A stretch of 64,000 bases of DNA from Pantoea deleyi (GCF_022647325.1 NZ_CP071405.1:1302001-1366000); one strand, 5' to 3'; shown: positions 27,585 through 35,770, counted from the stretch's first letter. A program made the numbers and translations. Notes: generated from the letters alone by a model not told the origin.

Positions 27585-29237
27585 ATGACGTTGTTAAGCG
27601 TTGTTTTTCGCCAGTTCCGCTGGCCTTTTATCGGGGTGATTGCGCTGACGCTGCTCAGCGCCGTGCTGGGGATTGGCATGATCGCCTTTATCAACCGCGA
27701 GATGATCGTCGCGATAAACACCTCCTTTGCCGTTCTGCCGCAGTTTCTGCTGCAGCTGGTGCTGCTGATGGCGGTGACGCTGGCGTCACAGCTGGCGCTG
27801 ACGATGCTCGGCCATCAGTTTGTCTGGCGTCTGCGCGGCGAATTTATCAAGCGAATCCTCGATACCCGGATCGAACGCATTGAGCAGCTCGGCAGCGCCC
27901 AGCTGCTGGCGGGGCTGACCAGCGACGTGCGGGCCATTACGCTGGCCTTTGTGCGTCTGCCGGAGCTGTTTCAGGGCGTCATTATTACGCTCGGCTCGGC
28001 AATCTATCTGGCCTGGCTCTCACCCGCGATGTTACTGGTCACCAGCCTCTGGCTGGGCGTGATGCTGGTGGGGGGCTGGATGCTGGTGTCGCGGGTCTAC
28101 CGGCACATGGCGAAGCTGCGCGAAATCGAAGATAACCTCTATCGCGATTACCAGACGGTGATCGAAGGGCGTAAAGAGCTGCAGCTCAATCGTTCACGCG
28201 CGCAGCAGGTCTATGACACCGTCTATCAGGAGGATGCCCGCGCCTGGCGTCACCATATCGTGCGCGCCGACACGTATCATCTCAGCGCCGTTAACTGGTC
28301 GAACATTATGACGCTGGGCGCTATCGGCATGGTCTTCTTTATGGCTAACAGCCTGGGCTGGGCCAATACCGCCGTCGCCGCGACCTTTTCCCTGACGCTG
28401 CTTTTTCTGCGCACGCCACTGCTCTCGGCGGTTGGCGCTTTGCCTACGCTGCTCAGCGCTCAGGTTGCCTTCCGTAAGCTCAACGCCTTTGATCTCGCCC
28501 CCTATCAGCCGGGATTCCACACGCCCTCCGCCACCGCTGAGTGGCAGACGCTGGAGCTGCGCGATGTGGCTTTCCACTATGGTGACAACGGTTTTCAGGT
28601 CGGGCCGGTTAACCTGACGCTGCGCCGGGGAGAGCTGGTATTCCTGATCGGCGGCAACGGCAGCGGGAAATCGACGCTGGCGATGCTGCTGACCGGACTT
28701 TACCGGCCTCAGTCGGGTACGCTGCTGCTGGATGGCAAACCGATCACGGCGGACGAGCTCGACCGCTGGCGCAGCCACTTCTCGGCGGTCTTTACTGATT
28801 TGCATCTGTTTGATCGGCTCCTCGGACGCGAAGGCGTCGCGGCGAATCCCGCCCTGGTTCAGCAATGGCTGGAGCGGCTGAAGATGCAGGATAAGCTGAA
28901 GATTGAAGGCAACAGGGTGCTGAATCTGCGGCTCTCCAAAGGGCAGAGCAAACGGCTGGCGCTGCTGCTGGCCGTCGCAGAGGAGCGCGACGTGCTGCTG
29001 CTGGACGAGTGGGCGGCGGATCAGGATCCCCATTTCCGTCGCATCTTCTATCGCGAACTGCTGCCGTGGCTGCAGCAGGCGGGGAAAACGGTGCTGGCTA
29101 TCAGCCATGACGACCACTATTTTGTGCATGCCGACCGGCTGCTGGAGATGCGCGAAGGCCAGCTGACGGAGCTGACGGGCGGAGAGCGCGATCTTGCCAC
29201 GCTCGACGCGGTGAAACGCACCGACACCGGCCTTTGA
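27585..29237 (+). CDS. yojI: ABC exporter YojI (microcin J25 efflux family)
   Basis: 550 residues (E. coli 547), a fused membrane plus ATPase half-transporter. Six membrane helices span about residues 10-290. The nucleotide-binding domain has Walker [10 protein letters not shown] (about 356), signature LSKGQSKR and Walker [14 protein letters not shown], the unusual variant typical of YojI/SyrD-type cyclic-peptide exporters. In E. coli it exports microcin J25 with TolC. Its place after alkB matches E. coli. It is followed by a strong terminator, after which E. coli synteny stops. Confidence 0.93.
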   Translation: MTLLSVVFRQFRWPFIGVIALTLLSAVLGIGMIAFINREMIVAINTSFAVLPQFLLQLVLLMAVTLASQLALTMLGHQFVWRLRGEFIKRILDTRIERIEQLGSAQLLAGLTSDVRAITLAFVRLPELFQGVIITLGSAIYLAWLSPAMLLVTSLWLGVMLVGGWMLVSRVYRHMAKLREIEDNLYRDYQTVIEGRKELQLNRSRAQQVYDTVYQEDARAWRHHIVRADTYHLSAVNWSNIMTLGAIGMVFFMANSLGWANTAVAATFSLTLLFLRTPLLSAVGALPTLLSAQVAFRKLNAFDLAPYQPGFHTPSATAEWQTLELRDVAFHYGDNGFQVGPVNLTLRRGELVFLIGGNGSGKSTLAMLLTGLYRPQSGTLLLDGKPITADELDRWRSHFSAVFTDLHLFDRLLGREGVAANPALVQQWLERLKMQDKLKIEGNRVLNLRLSKGQSKRLALLLAVAEERDVLLLDEWAADQDPHFRRIFYRELLPWLQQAGKTVLAISHDDHYFVHADRLLEMREGQLTELTGGERDLATLDAVKRTDTGL

Positions 29238-29360
29238 ACGCGGCTGGCATAACTTAGCAGAAATGCGCACTGGCGCCGCTGCCGCGAATCAGGCTACGTT
29301 AGCCAGCGGCAGACGCGCCGGTTTCTGCCATCCTGAATATCTTCTTTTATCTGTGTTAAC

Positions 29361-29409
29361 CCGGCTAAACCGCACACGCCTATCAGCGTATTGTTTAGCC
29401 GGTTTTTTT
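29361..29409 (+). terminator. Rho-independent terminator after yojI
   Basis: A 10-bp perfect stem (CCGGCTAAAC / GTTTAGCCGG) with a 22-base loop, followed by seven T. It ends exactly at the 3' end of the convergent phosphopantetheinyl transferase gene. Confidence 0.85.
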
Positions 29410-30139
29410 ACAGCGGATGGGTCACCTGTGTCATCACCTGATCTGCCTGCCACAGGAAGGTGGCCTGCAGTAACGTTCCCGCCGGAAAGCCTGTGCTGAA
29501 CGTCTGCGTCAGTCGCAGCGTGGCGCGTCGCTGCGCCCAGTCGACCGCCTCCAGCGCCGCATCCGTGAAGTCCATCAGCTGATGCAGCTGTGGCCACAAC
29601 GCCTTGTACAGACTCTCTTTCAGCGAAAAAAGCAGGGTCGCAGCCGCGTGGAATGGCACGGGCAGGGTGTCTAACAGCTGCTGCTCCTGCGCATTCATCA
29701 GATACGCCGCCGTTTCACGCGCGGTCGTCTCTGACATCCACTGCTCAACATCGACACCAATAGCCAGATTCTGCCGGGTAGCGGCAACGATGAGAGTGCC
29801 GGTTGTATGCGACAGCGACGCCTGAATACCGGCGGGCCAGCAGGGCGATCGGTCGGGCGCGTTACTGAGAATAAAATCCTGAATGCCAAACTCCGCCATC
29901 ACGGCGCGGACCAGCAGGCGGCTGGCCAGATATTCGGCCCGCCGTTTGACCACGGCGCGCTGCAGCCGCTCAGGAAGCGGAAGACCCCACTCCTCAGCCA
30001 GCGCGTCATGATAGTGCTGCGGATCAAAGTAGCAAACCGCCAGTAACGGATCACCGCGGTGGAGAAGACGGGAAAGAATAAAGCCGCCTGAAACAGGCGG
30101 CAGCGGCTGATCGGGAAAGTGCATGCGAAACCGTGACAA
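29408..30139 (-). CDS. Sfp/EntD-type 4'-phosphopantetheinyl transferase
   Basis: 243 residues. It transfers phosphopantetheine from CoA to carrier-protein serines of NRPS/PKS or fatty acid synthases. Family motifs in order are RRAEYLASRLLVR (about 66-78), SLSHTTG (about 110), the Mg-binding GVDVE (about 128-132) and FSLKESLYKAL (about 172-182). No synthetase or carrier protein lies nearby, so the target is elsewhere. EntD and broad-range Sfp types cannot be separated by eye. It lies where E. coli would have mqo/eco, so it marks the accessory segment. A small 67-residue ORF lies just upstream in the same direction. Confidence 0.88.
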   Translation of the reverse strand: MSRFRMHFPDQPLPPVSGGFILSRLLHRGDPLLAVCYFDPQHYHDALAEEWGLPLPERLQRAVVKRRAEYLASRLLVRAVMAEFGIQDFILSNAPDRSPCWPAGIQASLSHTTGTLIVAATRQNLAIGVDVEQWMSETTARETAAYLMNAQEQQLLDTLPVPFHAAATLLFSLKESLYKALWPQLHQLMDFTDAALEAVDWAQRRATLRLTQTFSTGFPAGTLLQATFLWQADQVMTQVTHPL

Positions 30140-30195
30140 GGGCTAAAAAGCCATTAAATCAGGCGCAGCAGAGCAGGGCAAGGCGCCCGCGGCGA

Positions 30196-30399
30196 TCAGT
30201 CGTTAGGCGGGATGGCAAAACTTTTCAGGGAAACGACGAAATGGTGATGACCTCTGCTGATGCGCGCGCCCCTGTCGCACCAGTGGCTTGCGAGACGAAA
30301 GAAGTCGTCGCTGCCAATGTCATACGCCAGTTCCACTTTGCTGATGCCCGAGTGCAGTAACGCTTCTGCATCTTTCAGGCTTTTCGCTTTGATCGGCAT
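30196..30399 (-). CDS. Conserved-looking small protein, 67 residues
   Basis: Starts at the ATG at 30399, with GGAT eight bases upstream. The sequence is protein-like: MPIKAKSLKDAEALL, then KVELAYDIGSDDFFRLASHW, a Cys, and RGHHHFVVSL. It is rich in His and aromatic residues and shows no membrane segment or signal peptide. It lies 56 bases upstream of the phosphopantetheinyl transferase gene on the same strand, so the two may be co-transcribed. I do not recognise a family; the balanced composition argues against a chance ORF. Confidence 0.6.
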   Translation of the reverse strand: MPIKAKSLKDAEALLHSGISKVELAYDIGSDDFFRLASHWCDRGARISRGHHHFVVSLKSFAIPPND

Positions 30400-30605
30400 G
30401 ATAATTATCCATCAGTTTCTGGGGAGTCCAGAGTAAGTATTTTCTGTGACATTTTTGTTTCAGTTTGATGAAAAAGCGCTGAACGTGGCGAGTTTTGTGA
30501 GGCGGATCAGGTTATGAAATGCAGGCTAACCTGCTGTTCAGGAAGGAAATAACGGTTAAATGGGAAAACTCTGAATCTGTCATAAAGCCGGAGCGGAAAC
30601 AGAAA

Positions 30606-30624
30606 GGCCGCGTCGGACGCGGCC
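30606..30624 (-). terminator. Hairpin terminator after the 26-residue ORF
   Basis: A perfect 8-bp stem GGCCGCGT / ACGCGGCC with a 3-base loop. On the minus strand it is followed by TTTCTGTTTC, a short, imperfect T tract. It lies directly after the stop of the small ORF at 30632-30712. Confidence 0.65.
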
Positions 30625-30631
30625 CTGTGGG

Positions 30632-30712
30632 TTACTTCTGGTCTGGCGGGGAAGGTTGCTTGTCGCCAGATTCCGGTGCTTCAGTTGGATCGTCTTTTTC
30701 GATAAAGGTCAT
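30632..30712 (-). CDS. 26-residue acidic small protein
   Basis: Read from the minus strand: AGGAGAG then TTT and the ATG at 30712, TAA at 30634-30632. The peptide begins MTFIEKDDPTEAPESGDKQ and is acidic, proline-rich and probably unstructured. A near-ideal ribosome site and a terminator immediately after the stop make a complete tiny gene. No family recognised. It lies about 120 bases beyond the end of hcp in the same direction, so it could also be the last gene of an hcp transcript. Confidence 0.5.
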   Translation of the reverse strand: MTFIEKDDPTEAPESGDKQPSPPDQK

Positions 30713-30831
30713 AAACTCTCCTCTGCTTACCCACGGACGTTTAAGTATAGAACGGATTACGCAGGGTGCCTCTTAAATCCGGACTTATAGGAAAACTGAG
30801 AGACACGAATCTCTGTTCATAAACGTATAAA

Positions 30832-31314
30832 TTACAATTCTCTGTTTGCTTTAATGTCCCAACCAGACTGTGTCTCTGCGCCTTTGCCACCGCTCGCTGA
30901 TTGTTCCCAGTATTGAGTCTGCACTTTTGATGCCTGGAACTGATATGAAACCCCGAGTAGATCACGCTGTGTAGTGCCATTAAAAATCAAGTGCGTAATG
31001 AGGACGTCTTCAAGCGTGATGCGGCAGTACTCAATCTGACTCCCCCCGGCCTTACATACTGAAAGCTCTACCTTATTGATATGCTTGCCGTTTGATACAT
31101 AGCGCATGATTGCCGGCGTTGCTTTGTCCATAAGAGCCTGAACCGAAAGATCGCGGTACTGAACTTTTCCTGCACCTCCTCCGCCTCCCACTGACATATT
31201 GCCTGGCTGACTTGCGCCCCATGTAAAAGATTCGATAGCAATCCAGCCTTTGTGATTACTGTCCTGAGATTCACCTGTGATGCCGTCAATTTTCAAAAAG
31301 AGATCTGTACTCAT
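30832..31314 (-). CDS. hcp: Hcp-family type VI secretion tube protein (orphan)
   Basis: 160 residues from the ATG at 31314, with AGGA seven bases upstream; an earlier in-frame ATG at 31347 adds eleven unlikely residues. Hcp features are MSTDLFLKIDGITGES, KGWIAIESFTWGASQPG, a Gly-rich turn, then KVELSVCKAGG and YCRITLEDVLI. Hcp rings stack to form the type VI tube and carry effectors. No other type VI structural gene is in the window, so this is an orphan copy. It is divergent from a DUF4225-like gene, 82 bases apart, in an AT-rich patch unlike its neighbours. Confidence 0.93.
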   Translation of the reverse strand: MSTDLFLKIDGITGESQDSNHKGWIAIESFTWGASQPGNMSVGGGGGAGKVQYRDLSVQALMDKATPAIMRYVSNGKHINKVELSVCKAGGSQIEYCRITLEDVLITHLIFNGTTQRDLLGVSYQFQASKVQTQYWEQSASGGKGAETQSGWDIKANREL

Positions 31315-31396
31315 GACTGGTCCTTTTTCTTTCCCTGATAAGAGCAATATGATTAAATAATATTAATGATATATATGATGACACAAAGGTACAGTG

Positions 31397-32188
31397 ATGG
31401 ACTACTGGAAACCAGACCGATTCAGGGATTACTTTCTGACTATGGCTCATGCTGAGGCAAATCAGCTACTTAGCAATGCTAATCACCTCTCTCACATCTA
31501 TCTTAAAGACGGATTTAATCGGTTACAGTTCCAGGACAATGTTAAAGCTTTCGTTAACGCTCAGCTTAACATTATCCGTTCTGGCTCTACTGATGATCAA
31601 TGCCAGGAATGCATTCAAAATCTCAAAAAGGAAAATGAGTACCTTACAATTCAGGACAGAATGCTCAGAGCAGGAACAGCTGCCGTTCATGCATCGGTGC
31701 AGTTGGTCAGGAATGGCGATTTTTGGGGCTATGTGATCAATGGCGTTGGGGTAGTGCTGAGCGGTATGCAGGTAATAGCCGGTGTATCAGTGATCGGTGC
31801 TTCCCTGGCGTCAGGGACAATCATAGGTTCAGCCTTTGGGGGAATGTTGGTTCTGCATGGACTCAACGGTTTTCAGGAGTCTGTTGAGAACCTGGTGTAT
31901 GGCAAAACGGATAGTGTGGGATTACTCAAACAGGGTTATGTAGCAACAGCTGAGTTTTTAGGGTTCGATCAGAGGGTTGGGCAGTTAGCATACAGTTCAA
32001 TGGACCTGGCACTGTCTCTCTATGGTATCGTGCGTCTGGTACAAAAACCTGAGGCCTGGCGTCTCTATTATTTTCTTAATACCGACTATGTTCGCGGGAT
32101 TAAGGAAATGAGCAGAAAAGAGCTATTCATTGAAGTCTATAATGACGCTTCAGCCATAAAGTCAATCTCTGACACTTACAAAGAGTGA
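31397..32188 (+). CDS. DUF4225-like membrane protein, candidate type VI effector
   Basis: 263 residues from the ATG at 31397 with AAAGG seven bases upstream; a GTG at 31394 is also possible. There is a polar helical N-terminus (about 1-100, with a CxxC: DQCQEC), then a long Gly/Ala/Val-rich hydrophobic region (about 108-160) and a shorter hydrophobic helix (about 197-216). No signal peptide. I place it in DUF4225 from remembered sequence pattern, not a search. Orphan Hcp on one side and a small membrane protein convergent on the other suggest a membrane-acting toxin. Base composition is clearly AT-richer than the flanks. Function is inferred. Confidence 0.7.
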   Translation: MDYWKPDRFRDYFLTMAHAEANQLLSNANHLSHIYLKDGFNRLQFQDNVKAFVNAQLNIIRSGSTDDQCQECIQNLKKENEYLTIQDRMLRAGTAAVHASVQLVRNGDFWGYVINGVGVVLSGMQVIAGVSVIGASLASGTIIGSAFGGMLVLHGLNGFQESVENLVYGKTDSVGLLKQGYVATAEFLGFDQRVGQLAYSSMDLALSLYGIVRLVQKPEAWRLYYFLNTDYVRGIKEMSRKELFIEVYNDASAIKSISDTYKE

Positions 32189-32514
32189 CCATGCTTTTTC
32201 ATGAATCTGTAGGCTTTAAATGCAGGTTTCAAAGGTACGAATATATATAAAATAACGAAACCTGCTACAAGCGTGATTGAATACGAAACAAGGTTTTCCT
32301 GGGTACCACTGCGAATGGTATAAATAAGTCCTGCGAGAAGGATTGTTATTAATATCATTGCAACTATAAATCTTTTCTTTAATTGGGCCAGGAGCCAGGG
32401 ATAAGGATAACCGTCTTTCTCAGCGTGCTGACGTATTACAGAGACTTCTTTTGGGGTAAACCCTTCTTTTACAAGCATTTCTTCGATTTGCATTTTGTTC
32501 ATAATGATCGTCAT
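32176..32514 (-). CDS. Small two-helix membrane protein, candidate immunity protein
   Basis: 112 residues; an in-frame ATG at 32502 would give 108. The N-terminal half is polar and helical (QIEEMLVKEGFTPKEVSVI). Two transmembrane helices follow (about 49-67 and 75-95) and the tail is basic (KAYRFMKKHGHSL). It is convergent with the DUF4225-like gene, the two overlapping by 13 bases at their 3' ends. An inner-membrane immunity protein is a natural partner for a membrane-acting effector, but nothing in the sequence proves it. No family recognised. Confidence 0.65.
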   Translation of the reverse strand: MTIIMNKMQIEEMLVKEGFTPKEVSVIRQHAEKDGYPYPWLLAQLKKRFIVAMILITILLAGLIYTIRSGTQENLVSYSITLVAGFVILYIFVPLKPAFKAYRFMKKHGHSL

Positions 32515-32739
32515 TCATTTGTCTTACGATAGTAAGATTGTAACTCATTACTTAAGCCTCATACAAACCTGACAGGCCTTTGAAAGCCCCCTCTTTTTTT
32601 AGAAAGGGTTCCCCGGTGCTAACACTTGTGTATGAAACATATGCTTTGAAATTCCAGTGAAAGATGAGCTTGTTAATTATTGGATTCAACTAAGGTGATA
32701 CTTTCCAGTGTCCCTCACTCTTCGTAAATTTGAATTCAG

Positions 32740-33185
32740 CTACGGTTTGCTCTCTGAGGTATCACGGAGCATTCGCAGAACGCCTTCTGCCTTAACGTGC
32801 AGGTCCCTGGAAGCCAGCCAGTGTGGGCTGTTTAAAAGGAAAATGACCATGACTAAAAGAACAACTGCTGGTATAGCGAGAACACTCAGCATTGCCCGCC
32901 ATTGCCACTGTAACCGAATGCAGTAACCAACAGGAAAGCGACGACCATACCGAAGGTGATCATGAGCTGATAAAGGCTGATCATTTTTCCGCGAACATTC
33001 TCTGTTGCCATCTCTGACAGGCAGAGTGGGGCTGTGTAGGAAGCAATACCGACGGCCAGCCCGAGCAGGACCCTGAATGTAAGCAGTATTTCAACACTTG
33101 TGGCGAAAGCCGATCCAAGGGAACTTACGATGGACTGTTGGGCTGTAATAGTGGAAATAGGCATAGAGCCAATATGTGGGAACAC
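32740..33185 (-). pseudogene. Fragment of an AraE/GalP-type sugar:H+ symporter gene
   Basis: The minus strand encodes [19 protein letters not shown], then [17 protein letters not shown] and a following helix, the central part of the AraE/GalP family. After GYSGN the frame breaks at about 32900/32901, where one base is missing. The next frame continues [26 protein letters not shown] and [10 protein letters not shown], then a stop. Only about 120 of some 470 residues remain; both ends are lost and the 5' part is unrelated. It is a decayed remnant, probably left by recombination next to the tRNA gene. Confidence 0.85.
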
Positions 33186-33578
33186 ATATTTTTTTTATTC
33201 TTAAACCACTCAGCTGCAACTTTTTCAAATGTCCTTACATGCAGATTCTGCTGACAATGCTGTTCTGTCTTTCCGTACCTTCAGGGGCGATCGCTTTGCT
33301 GAAAATCGCGGGCAGACACACCATGCTGGCGAACTCTTGAAAGCGAAGGGAAGGGGATAAACCAAAGCTGGTCGTGGTGCATTCAGGCGTCCGGGGTCGG
33401 TAGTCACGACATCTTCAGAGCTGTGTAACTCCGGCAGTGACCTGTGATTCCACACCCAGAACCAATACCCGGATATATGCCTGGCAAACGGCATCAGGCA
33501 GATTTTTTGATCAGAAATCAGCAGGTCGTGAGAAGCAGATGTTCAGAGGGTTTGCACTGACAGCAGCAGGCAGAAACG
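33186..33578. other. Non-coding or decayed stretch beside tRNA-Pro
   Basis: About 390 bases between the transporter remnant and the tRNA terminator. Open frames up to 89 codons exist on both strands but lack ribosome sites and family likeness. I find no transposase motif, no terminal inverted repeat and no copy of the tRNA 3' end. It is probably degenerate island DNA. Confidence 0.4.
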
Positions 33579-33605
33579 AAAAAAGCAGCCTTTTGGGCTG
33601 CTTTT
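33579..33605 (-). terminator. Rho-independent terminator of tRNA-Pro
   Basis: A 10-bp stem (AAAAGCAGCC / GGCTGCTTTT) with a 5-base loop, followed by a T tract on the minus strand, 11 bases after the tRNA 3' end. Confidence 0.88.
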
Positions 33606-33615
33606 CGGGAGAATT

Positions 33616-33692
33616 TGGTCGGCACGAGAGGATTTGAACCTCCGACCCCGGACACCCCATGACCGTGCGCTACCAGGCTGCGCTACGTGCCG
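33616..33692 (-). tRNA. proL: tRNA-Pro(GGG)
   Basis: 77 bases with encoded CCA. The acceptor arm CGGCACG pairs with CGTGCCG, the T arm contains GGTTCAAATCC, and the anticodon loop TCATGGGGTG carries GGG. It matches E. coli proL almost base for base, with a compensatory pair change in the anticodon stem. It follows yejM as in E. coli. Its 3' side borders the accessory, AT-rich patch, as expected of a tRNA integration site. Confidence 0.97.
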
Positions 33693-33765
33693 AACACTGG
33701 AGGATTAGTCTACTGGTTATCGTCATGAATGCAAGATACCTGTTGACTATTTGCCTGATAATTAA

Positions 33766-35520
33766 TCAGTTAGCGATAAATCGCTTCTCCTCCGTTAACA
33801 CCTGCAACAACAGCGTCAGTTCCGGCTTGTGATCTTTCAGCGCATTGCCCTGTGCATCATACGCGCGATAGCTGCCGTTATTGTTGAGCACCAGCGTCAC
33901 CTGCGGCGTGGTGATCACCAGCTTATTCTCTTCGCTACTGGCAACCCAGTCGTGGCGACGACGTGCCGCGAACAGATCCTCACCCTGCGAGTAGTTCACC
34001 GGATTGGTCCGCACATGCAGCAGTCGCTGCATCAGCGTGGTCATCACATCCTGATGATCGGAGAGCCGATCGACAGTCTGCGCAGGCGTGTCGGGCCAGT
34101 GAATCACGAGCGGCACCTGCAGCGTCTGGCGATTACCGGCGCTGTCAGGATTGCCATCCAGCGCCAGACCGCGCTGTGCGGTAATCACCACCACGGTGTT
34201 CTTCAGCAAATCACGCGCCTGCAGTTCGTTAAGCACGGCGCGAATCTGATCGTCCACCGCAGGTGCCTGACGCAGATAGCTGCGCTGACGCGCCTTCGCA
34301 CCTTCACCCGTTACATCAGGGCCGTTCAGGGCTATCCACGAGAACCACGGCGCCTGCGATCCCTTCTGCTTGTCCAGCCAGTTCTGCCATTGCGCCACGG
34401 TACTGGCGTTAGGCTGGCTGGCGGTGGCAGGCAGTGAATAATCTGTCAGCAGCGCCTGTCGGTAGAGCGGCGGATTAAAGCCTTCTGATGAGAAGAGGCC
34501 AAACTGATAACCCTGCGTGCTCAGCGCACCGAGCAGGGCAGACGGCGTCCGGGAGGCCAGAATGCCGTTCATATAGCTGGAGGAGATGCCGTAGAACAGG
34601 CCAAACAGCCCTTTCTCCGGGGTATCGCCCGCGCTGTAGTGCTGCGTGAAGCGCACGTTTTCGCTGGCGAACTGATCAAGTGCCGGCAGCGCCTTAGGCA
34701 GCGTGGCGTTGTTCAGACCATCGACCGTCAGCACCAGCAGGTTGTTGCGTGTGCCGCCATCGCGGAACGTAATATCACTGAGCGGATACTCCACCGCCAG
34801 CGCTTCCGGATCACCCTGCTGCACCAGCCGGCGCTGATACTCCTGCGCATCCAGCAGACCATGACGCTCAAGGAAGCGACGGGCGGTCATCGGGTAGGAG
34901 AGCGGCAGGTTGGCGCGCTGCATCGTAATCGGACGATAGAAGTTCGCATCGGCCCAGATATACATCAGATGGCTGGCAAAGAAGGCACTGATAAACAGGG
35001 CGGCCAGCGGCTTACCAAACGAGCGGCGGTTCAGGCTGCGCAGTTTCTGCCAGCTCCAGGTCGCAAACAGCATCTCGACCAGGAAAATCAGCGGCACGCT
35101 GATAAACATCAGTTGCCAGTCGCGCGCCATCTCGCTCTGATCGGGGTTAATGACCAGCTCCCAGACCACCGGATTCAGGTGCAGGTGGAAGCGGCTGAAG
35201 ACCGCACTGTCGACCATCACCAGCGTCAGCCCGGCGGTGGCGACGACGGCCGATAACACCCGCATCAGCCGTTGCGACATCACCACAAAGGTCAGCGGGA
35301 AGATAATCAGCAGGTAAGCGGCAAAAACGATAAAACTGAAGTGGCCTGCCCAGCTGGTATAGGCGTAGATACGCCCCGCCAGAGAAGAAGGCCAGTCGGC
35401 GACCAACAGGTAGCGACTGCCTAAAATCAGCGCGAATAAGATATTAAACAGAGCAAACCAGTGCCCCCAGCTAATCATCTGGGAGACTTTTTCGCGGTAG
35501 CGCTGCCGGTTGGTTACCAT
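33766..35520 (-). CDS. yejM: YejM/PbgA (LapC), LPS-sensing regulator of LpxC
   Basis: 584 residues (E. coli 586). Five N-terminal transmembrane helices (about 15-190, DUF3413) precede a periplasmic arylsulfatase-like domain (LLVLTVDGLNNATLPKALP, later VVVITAQRGLALDG). In E. coli it senses periplasmic lipopolysaccharide and restrains LapB/FtsH degradation of LpxC, balancing LPS synthesis. It lies between yejL (upstream) and tRNA-Pro (downstream), exactly as in E. coli. Confidence 0.96.
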   Translation of the reverse strand: MVTNRQRYREKVSQMISWGHWFALFNILFALILGSRYLLVADWPSSLAGRIYAYTSWAGHFSFIVFAAYLLIIFPLTFVVMSQRLMRVLSAVVATAGLTLVMVDSAVFSRFHLHLNPVVWELVINPDQSEMARDWQLMFISVPLIFLVEMLFATWSWQKLRSLNRRSFGKPLAALFISAFFASHLMYIWADANFYRPITMQRANLPLSYPMTARRFLERHGLLDAQEYQRRLVQQGDPEALAVEYPLSDITFRDGGTRNNLLVLTVDGLNNATLPKALPALDQFASENVRFTQHYSAGDTPEKGLFGLFYGISSSYMNGILASRTPSALLGALSTQGYQFGLFSSEGFNPPLYRQALLTDYSLPATASQPNASTVAQWQNWLDKQKGSQAPWFSWIALNGPDVTGEGAKARQRSYLRQAPAVDDQIRAVLNELQARDLLKNTVVVITAQRGLALDGNPDSAGNRQTLQVPLVIHWPDTPAQTVDRLSDHQDVMTTLMQRLLHVRTNPVNYSQGEDLFAARRRHDWVASSEENKLVITTPQVTLVLNNNGSYRAYDAQGNALKDHKPELTLLLQVLTEEKRFIAN

Positions 35521-35542
35521 ATTATAAAATCAAATCAGCTAA

Positions 35543-35770
35543 TTAATGGGCGTTGTCATCACGCACGGATGCCTGCAGGGCATCGGCGAAAGAGCGGGCC
35601 AGGGAGCGACGCTGCGCCGGCGCGACATCGCTGTTAATTAAGTTAGTCACCATGTTTCCCAGCACCATCAGGGAGAGGTCGGTGGGGGCTTTGTCCTTGT
35701 GCAGGATTTGGGCCAGATCCGCGAGGAGTTGTTCCACGCGTTCGTCACTGTAACGGGATGATTGTGCCAT
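35543..35770 (-). CDS. yejL: UPF0352 protein YejL
   Basis: 75 residues from the ATG at 35770 ([19 protein letters not shown]), the same length and start as E. coli YejL. The middle [14 protein letters not shown] is the family hallmark. It is small, soluble, helical and of unknown function. It precedes yejM by 22 bases on the same strand and is divergent from yejK. The longer upstream frame lacks a ribosome site. Confidence 0.93.
   Translation of the reverse strand: MAQSSRYSDERVEQLLADLAQILHKDKAPTDLSLMVLGNMVTNLINSDVAPAQRRSLARSFADALQASVRDDNAH

Noticed and set aside
33229..33360. 43-codon plus-strand ORF next to tRNA-Pro
   Set aside because: No ribosome-binding sequence, and it overlaps another random frame.
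33225..33494. 89-codon minus-strand ORF next to tRNA-Pro
   Set aside because: No start signal and no family likeness; it is probably decayed DNA.
32515..33615. Insertion sequence or integrase suspected in the gap beside tRNA-Pro
   Set aside because: I found no transposase motif, terminal inverted repeat, target duplication or tyrosine recombinase. Only the transporter fragment is recognisable.
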